Part shown: positions 10,107-20,964 of the stretch, in pieces
Position numbering within the stretch: the first letter of the stretch is position 1
How the letters are laid out: each line of letters starts with the position of its first letter
Origin: Zygnema cylindricum
Taxonomy: Eukaryota > Streptophyta > Zygnematophyceae > Zygnematales > Zygnemataceae
Length of the DNA stretch: 56,319 bases
Direction: 5' to 3'
Assembly: GCA_037447655.1 (NCBI GenBank)
Contig: JBBHKE010001117.1
Span: forward strand, 20,001 to 76,319
Notes under the pieces: generated by a model
What the model saw: the letters and a program-made list of their open reading frames with translations, nothing else
Told to the model about the DNA's origin: nothing
Databases searched by the model: none
Made by a program: the position numbers and the translations under genes

Positions 10107-11837
10107 GGGTATGTCCCCATGTGCATAAGTAAGGGTTTTTTCTGTCGTTTTCCTGTGAAACTTAGCGCCGTACTGTCGAAGGGTACGTCCCCGTGAATTA
10201 AAGTATCGACTTTAATCTGTCGTTTTCACCCAAAACGCAGTTCCGTATGAGAAATACTTTAGCCGTACAAAAAAAATCAATTCTTTAAAAGTACAGCAAA
10301 CCTCAAGTCGATACATTGAATGTACTTAATGTTTGTCGTCATGTGAACGCATTTTGGCGTTTTCCTTTTTTCGACCCCCGGGCAAGAGAATCCAGCCCGT
10401 CAAAAAACTTCATCAAAAATCACCTCGCGACCCGATTTCAGGGAAAGTACCACCCAAACAACGAATGAAAAATGACCCACGCAAGCGCCACACGAGTGGG
10501 AAAATTTTAGGACGAGGGAGAGTACTCGCTATTTTTCTCCCTGCTCACGTGCATGTACGAAAAAGACGAGGATGTACGGAAAAAAATCTGCAGGGGTCTC
10601 GGACCTCCAATTTCATTCATGGGTCCTCGGTAGAATTTTGCATCGTCGTCGCCTCTCCCCTCTCCCTCTCACACTATCACTTTTATCTCACACTTTGTAG
10701 AATAAGGCTTGACACTACTGGTATGAAATGAAAGATATTTGAAAAATAATTATTTTGACTAATTTTATGTATATTTTTATGGCAAGTAGAGCGAAAAAAC
10801 TAGAGAAAACGAAAGCGGTAATCTATGGCCGAAAGTTGTTGAATTTGTGACGTCACAAGTGAATGTGACGTCACAATGTTACAAAACCCTAAACATCAAC
10901 CATATCACAAAATTACAAAAATGTAGACGTCTACAACTGTCGATGTTTTTGTTCGCGTCACCAATTTCGTAGTCGTCGTCAACCGTCACAAAGTTGTACC
11001 TACGTCTACAACCGTCACATGTCAAAGTTTTGATTTCATTTTCGCACATAGGGACGCTTTTCAAAGTAGTACGTAACACTTCACTACAGTCCAAAGTACT
11101 TTTTCAAAGTATCGCTTACATGGGGACGTACCCTAAGTTGCAACCGTACGAAGGAATCACAAATTTGTAGAGTACAATTTGCGTCATCCTCGAACTTAAG
11201 ATGTACAAAAATTTGTCGTCTTGTATTTTTCGACCCACTTCCACGACAAAAAACGTCATCTTCAACCTTATGTTTAAAACACATGCGCGATGTGTTTTAA
11301 AACTAGGTATTTTCGATAAGCAAATAGGAACATATATTCGCACGTGCCGTAATTTTCGGAAATTTTCATACAATTTCCAAGGACAAAGAAAAGTACGGAA
11401 TTCGCTGTGTTTTGCTCGTTTGCGTTCAATACGACGAAGAAAAGTACACAATTTGTTTGGTTTTGTCCGTTTTCATCCAGTACGATTTATTTTTTGCAGG
11501 GGTCTCGAAATTCCGATGTCATTTCACGTCGAGTGGGCAATAGACGCGAAGGCAAAGTGCATCTTCTTCGACCGTGAAACGGCCCAGGCTGGAAGGCGGT
11601 AAATCTTCAATGTCACGGTAAGACATGCGACGTCACAAGCAGTACAAAAATAAATGTGTGACATGACAGATTGTAGCTGTTGACAACCGTCACAGGTATT
11701 GTCGACGTATACAATCTTCACAAACGTAAGTTACAATTACGTCCTTACACATAGGGACACAGGAAATCCGGGTCCGGCGGATACGCGCTAAAATACAAAG
11801 TAAGTTCGCTAAGTTCCAAGTACATGGGTACATACCC
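10107..11837. mobile_element. PIF/Harbinger-like element, copy 2, interrupted by a nested copy
   Basis: The left end GGGTATGTCCCCATGTG and right end TACATGGGTACATACCC are inverted repeats, flanked by TTA on both sides (10104-10106, 11838-11840). Removing the nested element at 10181-11133 leaves 778 bp, close to the 773 bp of copy 1. The sequences on either side of the break (AGCGCCGTACTG, then TAAGTTGCAACCGTACGAAG) are contiguous in copy 1 at about 8360-8400. Confidence 0.83.
10181..11133. mobile_element. PIF/Harbinger-like element nested in copy 2 (953 bp)
   Basis: Bounded by GGGTACGTCCCCGTGAATT and TACATGGGGACGTACCC. Right flank TAA (11134-11136) and left flank GAA (10178-10180) look like a TAA duplication with one change. 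The interior carries the family's GGGGTCTCGGACCTCC-type block. An open frame at 10333-10731 lies inside and is not recognisable as a transposase. Confidence 0.78.
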
Positions 11838-11840
11838 TTA

Positions 11841-12647
11841 GGGTACTTTCGCATGTAACCGAAACTTAGTCTTGTTACTTTTTTTTTAGCGAAGATTCTC
11901 CGTATAACTTTCAGAGCATTCGGATGTAAACGCAAATAACTTGTCACTTAAGAAAGTGATTTACGTAGACGTGTACGAAACAATGTGACAAATGAAGTGG
12001 TACACAAAATAAGGCGAAACTTCCAATCGGGTTCAATTTGAGGCGTTTCTCCGCACGCTGTACATTTTTTGTGACTTCGTATTATCCGTACGCCACATTG
12101 TCGACGTGTCGAAACCCTAAAATACCTTTCGTTGTCGCACAAAAATGCGGTTTCCTTTATCGTCTTCCCACTTGCCGACAGGTGGCCAATGTTTCTCCTA
12201 CGCCATATGTGTGAAAACAAGTGTGTTTGAGAGACGGCCCCTGTACGCAAATCAGCGCACTCAAAACAGTACGCACATGCTGGAAATGTGAAATGTTTTT
12301 TTTTTGGTACTCCGCGCACAAAAATTGTAAAAAAATCCAGACAACTGATACAGCGTCTGCCTATTCACTCACCTTATTGGACTTTATTTCAAATCACCGC
12401 GCGAGGTGATTTCATGTAAAGTTTGAGCATGTGCTGAAAGGACGCGAAAGTGGGTCGAAATTCGCTAGACGACAAATATCATCGCGCTAGACGACAAACT
12501 ACTGTACGTATAAATTTTCAAAGTAACGCAATTTGTACGGTGGTAATTTATATTATTTGGTATGAATGCAGATTTTCTCGTATTTTTCTAAGTTATGGAG
12601 GAAAAAGACAGAAAATAATTGTAACTTTAGCGCAAGCGAAAGTACCC
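11841..12647. mobile_element. PIF/Harbinger-like element, copy 3 (807 bp), abutting copy 2
   Basis: The ends GGGTACTTTCGCATG and AAGCGAAAGTACCC are inverted repeats. The flanks are TTA at 11838-11840, shared with the right flank of copy 2, and TTA at 12648-12650. The left part (ACTTAGTCTTGTTACTTTTT, GCGAAGATTCTCC) recurs at 52800 in copy 4. Confidence 0.8.
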
Positions 12648-12650
12648 TTA

Positions 12651-13560
12651 ATTGATTGTCCGGACGTTTCAACATGAGAAATCTTTTTCCTTGCAATAAC
12701 CCACGCAATAAAATGTCTATGTGACGAATCTTCTATGGCGCATCCATTGCACCTTTTTTTTTTGTATGGTGGACTTGTAGTGCACTAATTGTTGCACTAA
12801 ATATTTTGCGTGTGCACATTATTAAACTCTGTGTCGTGTGCTTGCAATCGGAGGTTACCTCAAAGTTTGTGCATAGTGTGAATAGTGCACAACGGCCCAC
12901 TATCCATAATCGTTAGCATGAGTCACTCTAATTGAGTAACCAATTTTTGACCCATAAAAAAGTGTTTGTAACACTATTGGTTAACTGGCCTATATAACAC
13001 ACCACGTCATAAAACATAATTAGTGTCGTTTATTCTAACATTTTTTTTACACTAATAGTTTCGCTAACTCTAGTAACATGGGTAGTGTAGTACGTCGCCT
13101 ATCGTTTCTATAGTTGATCGTTGTATTCGAGTGAGTCCGTTTTCGACACAAAATCACACATTAGTATCATAACACTATTGAATTAAATAACCTATAACAA
13201 ACCACGCGGCAATCCAGTATCATTATTTCGGTTAAATTGTTGACAAATATTATTCACTGGTTATTATTTGGGTGGCATTTGTATTACACCTATTGGAGCC
13301 ACGATTATTAGTAGTTAAAACAGATTTTTATTAACTACACGGAATTTTTCTACATTCTTATCCACTTGAGTAACTACACCGAGTATCGATATTTATATTA
13401 TTTCGCCACTTAAAACACATTTTTTCCCCACACAGTCGTCGGAGGTAAAAGATTTGTTACATGACATAAATGAATATTAACACTAATATACATTGTACAC
13501 TGCCATCATTATGAGAGGTGAACTTTTTTCCGGCAGTCGCAGTAGTTTTTTCTGGAAACG
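12651..13560. other. AT-rich intergenic DNA with decayed MITE remnants
   Basis: Two diverged blocks around 12950-13030 and 13160-13230 share a core (a CCACG/GCCACG motif next to AAACATAATTAGTGT) with sequences at 2311, 46656 and 49671. They look like old copies of an AT-rich 200-bp MITE. No gene is seen. Confidence 0.45.
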
Positions 13561-13583
13561 ATTTTCAATCGTGACATCACAAT

Positions 13584-13886
13584 AGATGGGTAAAACTATA
13601 ACCTGTTGTATCTTTACTTTAGTGGATGTTTCTTCTTTGGGTGTCTTTGTTTTACATGCCATTTTTATGTGGGTTTGTTTCTTTCGCCTTGCTTTTGTTT
13701 TTTGCTCGCTTCCCTCCTATATATTTCATCAGTTTTGACATTGTTGCCCCTTTTTGTACCCCAGGATTTAGATGGTTTACCATCGCTCGTTTTAATAAAG
13801 TCTTGTTACTTATCAGTTGCTTCCATCTAAAAGCAAACCCAACTGTCGGGCAATCAAAGTTATTTTTCTCGTCACACACTTTTACA
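13584..13886 (-). mobile_element. SINE-like retroposon with palindromic head (303 bp)
   Basis: Flanked by a 23-bp direct repeat with one mismatch, starting ATTTTCAATCGTGACATC (13561-13583 and 13887-13909), the length expected for target-primed retroposition. Read on the minus strand it holds the conserved ACTTTATTAAAA, GATGGTAAACCATC palindrome (13771-13784) and then an A-rich body. Related copies occur at 38.8, 41.9, 42.3, 47.0, 52.2 and 52.55 kb. Confidence 0.65.
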
Positions 13887-13909
13887 ATTTTCAATCGTGA
13901 CATCGCAAT

Positions 13910-14960
13910 CGCGTTTGCTAGTTTCAAAAAAAAACCCAGCGATCCATCACAGAGCTAGACGCTTTTGGCTGCCCGAGAAATGTTTAATTTTAATAAAGAA
14001 GGGCGATGTAGTGGAATGCACCGAAGACGAAGGAAGGTGACTATGGAAATAAGTTGCTCTACATGATCTTGTTCTAATATATGCACAAAATATATATTTA
14101 CACAAAATGTTCATTATCCTCCACAAAAGAACATCCACCTTAGTCAAAAAAAAAAAACTCATTCTCTTGAGGATGTCGTGGGTTTTTTTTTGCCCATTTT
14201 AATTTGTGTAGTAATAAGAATAATACAATTGCACATTACAATAATAGAAACAAATATTTATAATAATCGCCGTAGTAAACATTAATTAGGAAGCCAAAAA
14301 ACTTATAATTTAGTAACGAGATTATTTTAATAACAAAATTTACGATCATCGATATCATTGTTGAAACCAATGGTGAATTTTCAACATTGTTGTTATTTAA
14401 AAAAAAAAACTTAATAACTTATGAGATTAAATTTTAGTGTCCATCAAGAAACTAAAAAAAGCGTGACGAGAGTAGATTTGTGTAATTAATGATTCATATG
14501 ACAAGTAAAACCTATCAAATATTAGATCGCATCTTCTTACAATTAACTAAATTAAAGTACTTAATATTTTCCGTTAAACAAAAACAACAATGTATAATCA
14601 TTCAACAAAGGCCTTCCAACTAATTTACAAAAAAAACTAGTAAGCTCTCATATAAGTACTTGGTAGCAAGATTATTTATTTATTCCATTCAATGAACTAT
14701 GAGAATTTCTTAAGAGTCAACTTATTTGAGAATATTTCAAAAAAATTGTTGGTTTTTAGGAAATTGTTAGTCAATTTTATTTTCATATTGCTACTTTAGA
14801 ACTGACAATCCCCTTTCTTACAATCTACTTCAAAAAATAATGAAAAGGTAGGAAAAAGTCGAGGAAAACAGTTAAAAAGTTGAGTAAAAAAGTTGAAAAG
14901 TTTGTTAAAATTGGGGAAAGTAGAAAGGGAAAAGTTGGTTGGGAAAAGTTGGTTTTTTTA
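13910..14960. other. AT-rich intergenic DNA
   Basis: About 75% A+T sequence without coding pattern, inverted ends or tandem structure that I can support. It lies beyond the 3' end of the Mpv17-family gene. Confidence 0.5.
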
Positions 14961-14966
14961 AAAGAT

Positions 14967-15110
14967 GGGAAAATCGGGAAAATCGGGAAAATCGGGAAAA
15001 TCGGGAAAATCGGGAAAATCGGGAAAATGGGAAAATGGGAAAATGAAAAAATGGGAAAATGGGAAAATGGGGAAATGGAGAAATAGGAAAATGGGGAATG
15101 GTAAATAGGG
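14967..15110. repeat. Tandem GGGAAAATC nonamers
   Basis: About seven perfect 9-bp units (GGGAAAATC) followed by degenerate GGGAAAATG units. The array lies 50-200 bp beyond the stop codon of the Mpv17-family gene, so it is probably in its 3' UTR or just past it. Confidence 0.93.
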
Positions 15111-15162
15111 AAGAAAATGGGGTTTGGATCAAATGATGTCTCCTAAAAAACCAACTACTGAT

Positions 15163-16915
15163 TTATTTCACACTTGACATTGATACATAGCAATTCCAAA
15201 CTAAAGAGCAAGAAGACGAAAACAGGACGCGATATTGTAATGGAACCAACAAAAAATTGGTAAAACTCGCGGGAATCCAAAATTTCCAACCATTTTTCAT
15301 GGTTGGGAGTAGATCCCTTTTGTATTTTTCTGCACAAACACATGAAAATGTCCTTTTTTACATTTCATTTCGACAAGCTTTTTCCTTTTTTTTTAAGTGT
15401 AAGTTTTCCTGACACGTTTCTTAAACACAAAGAATCAATAGGAGACTTTTGGATTTCCATGTTATGAAATGAATTCGAAAAATATTTAATCAATATTTAA
15501 ATATTTAATCTTTTTTTTGTGTTTCATATTTAATTGATATCTTATGAAATTCGAATGGCATCAGATAAAAAGATGTGAAAACAGAAAAAAAAAGTAGAAA
15601 TAGATAAATTCCAAACATAAATAGACGTTAGTTCTGAGAACTAAAAAATTGTCAACTTTGTTCGAGGCCAAGGCTCAGTTGGGTATGTTAGTGTTTGTGA
15701 AAAAATTGAAGAAAGAAGAGAGGGTGGGAGAGGGAGAGGGAAGGAGAGAGATAGAGGGAGAGTGAGAAAGGCAAAAAGAGATGGAAAGAAGGAAACTGAT
15801 GTTGTGGGGGGAGGAGAGAGAGAAAGGAGAGAGGAAGAGAGAGAGAGAGAGAGAGAGAGGGGGGAAGGGAGAGAGAAAGACAGGGGAAGAGGGAGATGGA
15901 GAGGGAGAGGGAGAGAGAGATATTAAGGGAGACATAATGCGGGAGAGATAAAGAGGGAAAGATATAAAGAGGCAGAGCGAGAGAGAGATAAGAAGGGAGA
16001 GGGAGAGAAAGGGAGTTGACAATGGTTACAAATGAGGAACTCACCTGGAAGATCTTTAATTTTTCCCATTAGTGTATAATTATAGGCGAAAACAAACGCC
16101 AAAAGTGTCGGATTTAAAATAGTTTGAGAAAGTGCCACTTTGCAAAAACTTGTGCGAATGTTTTTTTTCAAAAAAAGACGGTCGAGTGATTGGAACCAAA
16201 AATGCAATAAAGGGCCATAAATGAAAAAACCGTAAACCGACATTCTCGCGGTCCTTTTTACGTCGTGGTTTCTAAAAAGTGGAAAGTTAAAAAATCCCAA
16301 TTGCCCATTTAAATTATAGTGTCTGATTAAAAAAACCCACTTTTTAGTTTTTGAAATTAGGTCCATTTCAGAAATGGGTAAATGAGGGTTTTGTTTTACT
16401 GAGTGCTTGTCTTCAAAACCTTCATTTTTGTCTTCTTCCTCAGATCTTTCAAGTAGACCTATTTCCTTACTTTTTTTATTTTCTTCGTAAGGTATGAAAT
16501 CTTTTTCCTCACCATCCCCTTTTTTTGATTCAGATTTAAGAAAAGGAGGAGATGGAAAAAAAAAATGCGTATTCTTTTCTCTTTGTTTTTGCCATTTTTC
16601 TATCTTCTGAGCCAATATATCACTAAGAGTCAAGAGAGAGGCAGAAGTAAGAGAGGAACGGAGAGGCCATGGGGAGAGAGAGGAAGGAAGAGAGGGAGAG
16701 GAAGAGGAGGAACTTCCAGAAGGAGGGAGAGAGGCAGAGAAGCCAGACTGGCTTTTTGCAAAAGGTGGTAAAGGAGGAGACATGGATGAGAAAAGGAGGG
16801 GAAAGGGAGGAAGAGGAGAGGTAGAGAAAGAGATAAGAGAGATAGCGAAACACAGAAATACTTTATTTTTTAGAGTATTCCTTTCGCCTTTAGAAATTAA
16901 AAATCGAAAATGCAT
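15163..16915 (-). CDS. Mpv17/PMP22-family membrane protein
   Basis: Mpv17/PMP22 proteins are small four-helix proteins of peroxisomal, mitochondrial or plastid membranes, thought to act as channels or in organelle homeostasis. Exon 1 is 16915-16045 (donor CCAG|GTGAGT) and exon 2 is 15329-15163 with stop TAA; joined they give about 345 residues. Family signatures are LLTLSDILAQKIE, then RTARMSVYGFFIYGPLLHFW with QSLDRLFL, and at the C-terminus KRDLLPTMKNGWKFWIPA and NFLLVPLQYRVLFSS. The N-terminal 150 residues are serine/proline-rich, partly encoded by GA/CT repeats, and end in an acidic lysine/glutamate linker; this part resembles an organelle leader. An ATG at 16783 is an alternative start. 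Family members are usually 170-370 residues. The exact membrane is not determined. Confidence 0.9.
15717..16015. repeat. GAGAGG tract in the Mpv17-family intron
   Basis: Purine-rich on the plus strand, pyrimidine-rich on the sense strand, starting just inside the donor at 16044. Confidence 0.92.
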
Positions 16916-17174
16916 AAGCACTAGAATAAATGAGTAACTGAATCATTTCCGCATTGCAATTATGCAAAGAAATAATTGTAAAACACTTAAAAAACATTTC
17001 CAGCCAGAATACCAGGGATCCTTCAAAGATAGAGCATAAAATGGATAAATATTGAATAACGATAAGCTAACAATTGCTCAATTCCTTTCGAATATTGTCA
17101 GGTTATCATATCGATTAGCAAAAAAAAATCTAACAACTGCATATTTTCAGAAAAAAGTACGATGTCCTGTCAGG

Positions 17175-17325
17175 AAAGAGAGAAAGAGAGGAGGAGAAAA
17201 GAGAGAAAGAGAGGAGGAGAGGGGGAGAAGGAGGAGAGGGAGGTGGATAAGGAGGAGAGGGAGGTGGATAAGGAGGAGAGGGAGGTGGATAAGGAGGAGA
17301 GGGAGGTGGAGAGGGAGAGAAGGCT
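17175..17325. repeat. GA-rich tract with a 21-bp tandem unit
   Basis: Includes about 3.5 copies of GGAGAGGGAGGTGGATAAGGA-type units at 17233-17310, ending some 15 bp before the first tRNA gene. Confidence 0.9.
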
Positions 17326-17341
17326 CAGGTTGTGATTGCTG

Positions 17342-17415
17342 TGGCCTGTACAGGGATCGAACCTGTGACCTTGGCGTTATTAGCACCACGCTCTAACCAG
17401 CTGAGCTAACAGGCC
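17342..17415 (-). tRNA. tRNA-Ile (anticodon AAU), copy 1
   Basis: The 74-nt cloverleaf read on the minus strand starts GGCCTGTTAGCTCAGCTGG and has anticodon loop CTAATAA (anticodon AAU), T-loop TTCGATC and acceptor stem GGCCTGT/ACAGGCC with discriminator A. There is no intron and no encoded CCA. A-box (TAGCTCAGCTGG) and B-box (GGTTCGATCC) are intact. No run of four T lies within about 40 bp after the 3' end. It is identical to the copy at 19875. Confidence 0.96.
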
Positions 17416-17756
17416 TGTTGGTACAAATTATCGCAGTATAAATTTATAATTAAATAATGTTATAAAATCTATTATTAAATTCGAAGTTTTAAATTTCAGT
17501 ATTTCACTGATTACGAATGGTAATTACGGATTCAAATTGAAAATGAACAAGTACTACCACTATTAGCGTCTGATATTTGATATCTTCAGTTAAATTTGAA
17601 TTGCCGAGTTTCACGAAGGGTGAAGTTCCATTGGACGAAAAATGAGGTTGTTTACAGAAATCAAGACCTCTCCGTACTACGACATACCGCTTATTTTGTT
17701 TTTTTCCGCGAACAACATCACAGAGAATCTTGCCAACATGCTACAAAGGTGTGGGA
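17416..17756. other. Spacer between tRNA gene and palindrome cluster
   Basis: AT-rich sequence with no coding or repeat feature that I can support. Confidence 0.4.
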
Positions 17757-17945
17757 GGTAAAACGTAGTGTTGTGTATCGGTAAGGATTTTCCGATAACC
17801 GATATGGGCCATTTTTCGGGGACCCGATAATCGATATATCGGTACAATATATCGCTATCGGTCTTATCGCCGATAAATAGCCGATAATATCGGCTACTTA
17901 TCGGCGATAATGCCGATAACGATAACTATCGGCGATAACTGTACG
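17757..17945. repeat. Cluster of CCGATA/TATCGG palindromic motifs
   Basis: CCGATA and its complement TATCGG recur at least 15 times in under 200 bp, in both orientations, giving many possible small hairpins. Related ATCG-rich segments occur at about 22649-22745, 23612-23756 and 36575-36960. It may be a decayed transposon end or a repeated protein-binding site; I cannot tell which. Confidence 0.75.
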
Positions 17946-18053
17946 AACCGTACAGATAAATGTACGGCCTGTACACTCATATGTACGTCTTATTCCCCCG
18001 ACAGAAAAATGCACATGATATATACATTCAAAAATTCAACGGAAATCACAAAT

Positions 18054-18485
18054 CCATTTGTCACGCTATTTTTGTTAACGACCATTTGTCACGCTATTTT
18101 GTTAACGACCATTTGTCACACTATTTTTGTCAACGACCATTTGTCACGCTATTTTTGTTAACGACCATTTGTCACGCTATTTTTGTTAACGACCATTTGT
18201 CACGCTATTTTTGTTAACGACCATTTGTCACGCTATTTTTGTTAACGACCATTTGTCACGCTATTTTGTTAACGACCATTTGTCACGCTATTTTTGTTAA
18301 CGACCATTTGTCACACTATTTTTATTAACGACCATTTGTCACGCAATTTTTGTTAACGACCATTTGTCACGCTATTTTGTTAACGACCATTTGTCACGCT
18401 ATTTTGTTAACGACCATTTGTCACGCTATTTTTGTCAACGACCATTCATCACGCTATTTTTGTTAACGCCCATTCGTCACGCTAA
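18054..18485. repeat. 28-bp minisatellite, about 16 copies
   Basis: Unit CCATTTGTCACGCTATTT followed by TTGTTAACGA, 27-28 bp, nearly identical across copies. Each unit holds the palindrome GTTAAC. There are no spacers, so this is a simple tandem array. Confidence 0.97.
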
Positions 18486-18547
18486 CCCTAAAAATATGAG
18501 CTGGTGACAAGGCGTCTGGAAAGAGTACAAAAATTGTATTGTACGAT

Positions 18548-19041
18548 GACTTGGTACGCACGTTGTTGGTACGCACGTTCGTGGTACGCACGTTGTTGGT
18601 ACGCACGTTCTTGGTACTCACGTTGTTGGTACGCATGTTGTTGGTACGCATGTTGTTGGTACGCACATTGTTGGTACTCACGTTGTTGGTACGCACGTTG
18701 TTGGTACGCACGTTGTTGGTACGCACGTTGTTGGTACGTACGTTGTTGGTACGCACGTTGTTGGTACGCACGTTGTTGGTACGCACGTTCTTGGTATGCA
18801 CGTTGTTGGTACGCACGTTGTTGGTACGCACGTTGTTGGTACGCACGTTGTTGGTACGCACGTTGTTGGTACGCACGTTGTTGGTACGCACGTTGTTGGT
18901 ACGCACGTTGTTGGTACGCACGTTGTTGGTACGCACGTTCTTGGTACGCACGTTGTTGGTACGCACGTTGTTGGTACGCACGTTGTTGGTACGCACGTTG
19001 TTGGTACGCACGTTCTTGGTGCGCACGTTCTTGGTACGTAA
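18548..19041. repeat. 15-bp minisatellite, about 33 copies
   Basis: Unit GGTACGCACGTTGTT, with variants GTTCTT and GTTCGT. Because 15 is a multiple of three, stop-free frames run through it on both strands; these are artefacts and not genes. Confidence 0.97.
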
Positions 19042-19114
19042 ATGAAGAGTTTTAAGTTAAAATTGGTTGGTGCAAAAATCATTGACGATTTTCAATATAC
19101 CTTACGTGGTACAG

Positions 19115-19665
19115 TACACCGCGAATCGCTATTAGCGTCAATAAATAAATAGTGTAAAAAACAAATTAGTGTTATTAACGCTAATTGGGAATTTTAATGT
19201 TTATAAAAAAAAACTTTTACTCTTATTTTTTACTAACTCTAATTCGGATTTAACCAAAAAATAAATATCGCCGTAAATATATTTACACTAATATAAGTAT
19301 AAGTACGAAATCTGACAAATCGTACACAAATCGTACGCTCACACGGTCGACCACGTGGTTGTTGGACGAATATGTGAGAACGTGATTTTTAACAGCCCGG
19401 TTTCATCCCCTTTTTATGGCGCACATTCACATGCGTGCGCGGTTAGGTTAAACCATTATTTATACTTTTTCAATTAGAAAGGTACATTTTTGTACGGTCT
19501 GACATTGACCGTACACCATACTAAATCGCAGTGTACTTTCGTTATTAACGCTAATTGAAAAAGAACCGTAAATTGCGTTAATGAAAAAATGGAATTATAA
19601 ATTGTATTTGAGAATTTGGGGGCACCGAATTAGCATTATTGACGCTAATAGCGATTCGCGGTGTA
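19115..19665. mobile_element. TACACCG-family MITE, long form (551 bp)
   Basis: The ends TACACCGCGAATCGCTATT and AATAGCGATTCGCGGTGTA are inverted repeats with TA at both borders. The interior has the family core GTACGGTCTGACATTGACC and a GCGCACATTCACATGCG block, shared with the copies at 31060 and 31785. Confidence 0.88.
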
Positions 19666-19874
19666 CCACTCATTTTTGAAAACATGGAATACAGGCTACA
19701 ATAGAACATCGTTCAAAATATAGCATTCTGTAGTGTTGGCGATGGCCGTACAATTACAGAATTTTGTGATATACAAATACAGAATTTTGTGATAGACCAT
19801 AGGCCTAATTAGTAAAACAGTTACGAATTCAAGATGAGGTCACCAGAAGTCAAAGCTAATGAATACAATAATAG

Positions 19875-19948
19875 TGGCCTGTACAGGGATCGAACCTGTG
19901 ACCTTGGCGTTATTAGCACCACGCTCTAACCAGCTGAGCTAACAGGCC
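19875..19948 (-). tRNA. tRNA-Ile (anticodon AAU), copy 2
   Basis: Identical over all 74 nt to the copy at 17342, with the same cloverleaf and internal promoter boxes. Flanking sequence is different on both sides. The nearest T-run after the 3' end is over 50 bp away, so termination is not by an adjacent canonical signal. Confidence 0.96.
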
Positions 19949-20351
19949 ACGAAAGTTGCCAAAAAATAGTATTTATTTAATACAATAAAAATGAAAAATA
20001 CCCTCTTACACATCCCTATATATTAGTTATTGTAAAATAGGTGAGGTCCACATGATTATCGAACACAGCTCAGCGACAACCGAACTGACTACTGTTATGA
20101 AGCAGCAATTAGTGAGTTTGACGTATTTCCCTTTACACAAAAAGGAAAAGCTGGGCAATACTCGCATTGTTTAGCTTTTCTCTGTAAAGCTAATATAAAG
20201 CAATAGATATGTGAACCAAAAACGCCACTGGCGCCACAAGAATTGTAATGGATGCAAAAACTCAACATTTTCTTGATTTCCATCGATATCTTGGTGACTA
20301 TCAACTCACACAGTATTAACTAAAGAGGGCACAGTGCATTACTACAAGCTT
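19949..20351. other. Intergenic, no recognised feature
   Basis: Short open frames only, without family resemblance. It lies between the tRNA gene and the 3' side of the epsilon-COP gene. Confidence 0.4.
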
Positions 20352-20556
20352 TCATTGTCATCATTGTCATTTTCATCACCATCATTGTCATCATTGTCAT
20401 CATCGCCATTATCATCATAATCATCATCATAAACATCATAATCATCATCATAAACATCATCATGATCATCATTATCATCATCGTTATCATCGTTAAAATC
20501 ATTATCATCGTCATCATCGTCGTCGTCATCATTATCATCATCGTCACTATCATTGC
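20352..20556. repeat. (TCA)n/(ATC)n imperfect trinucleotide array
   Basis: TCATCATT-type units over about 200 bp beyond the epsilon-COP stop. The asparagine/aspartate-rich and methionine-rich frames here are artefacts of the repeat. Confidence 0.9.
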
Positions 20557-20892
20557 GAAGTTTATTTAATTTGCCATTCATTCTAGTATTTTCTTTCCCT
20601 TGCCGTAAAACCACCAACCTACACCATAAAGATTAAATCTATCAGAGATAATCGGCAAAAAACAACTGCAAAAGTCTCGAGACGAATTACAGAATAATCA
20701 CGATCACAAAACTGAAAACTGAAAATGTCAGACGTATGGGAAAAAAATGATTTTCCAGACCTTTCTTTAAAAAAACAAAGAAGCAACACCAACACTAAAA
20801 ATTAACAACCAATGGCTCTTGTTAACTGACAAAACCGAGAGGCATCCATCATACTTCTACTAATTTAAATCCACTGATTCATTCCTATTCCC

Positions 20893-20945
20893 AGACCTAT
20901 TTCCAGACCTATTTCCGGACCTATTCCAAACCTATTTCCGGACAC
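20893..20945. repeat. 12-13 bp tandem repeat in the epsilon-COP 3' UTR
   Basis: About four copies of ATTTCCAGACCT variants (ATTTCCGGACCT, ATTCCAAACCT), 20-70 bp after the stop codon on the sense strand. Confidence 0.85.
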
Positions 20946-20964
20946 ATGTTAAAAAACCAATATA

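Noticed and set aside
18054-18485. CRISPR-like regular array
   Set aside because: Units follow directly with no variable spacers, and the context is eukaryotic; it is a minisatellite.
18463-19082. Five overlapping open frames with VRTLL and NNVRT repeats
   Set aside because: They come from the 15-bp minisatellite, whose unit length is a multiple of three; both strands are open and no family matches.
20095-20304. 69-codon minus-strand frame near the tRNA gene
   Set aside because: No family resemblance, no splice partner and AT-rich composition like its surroundings.
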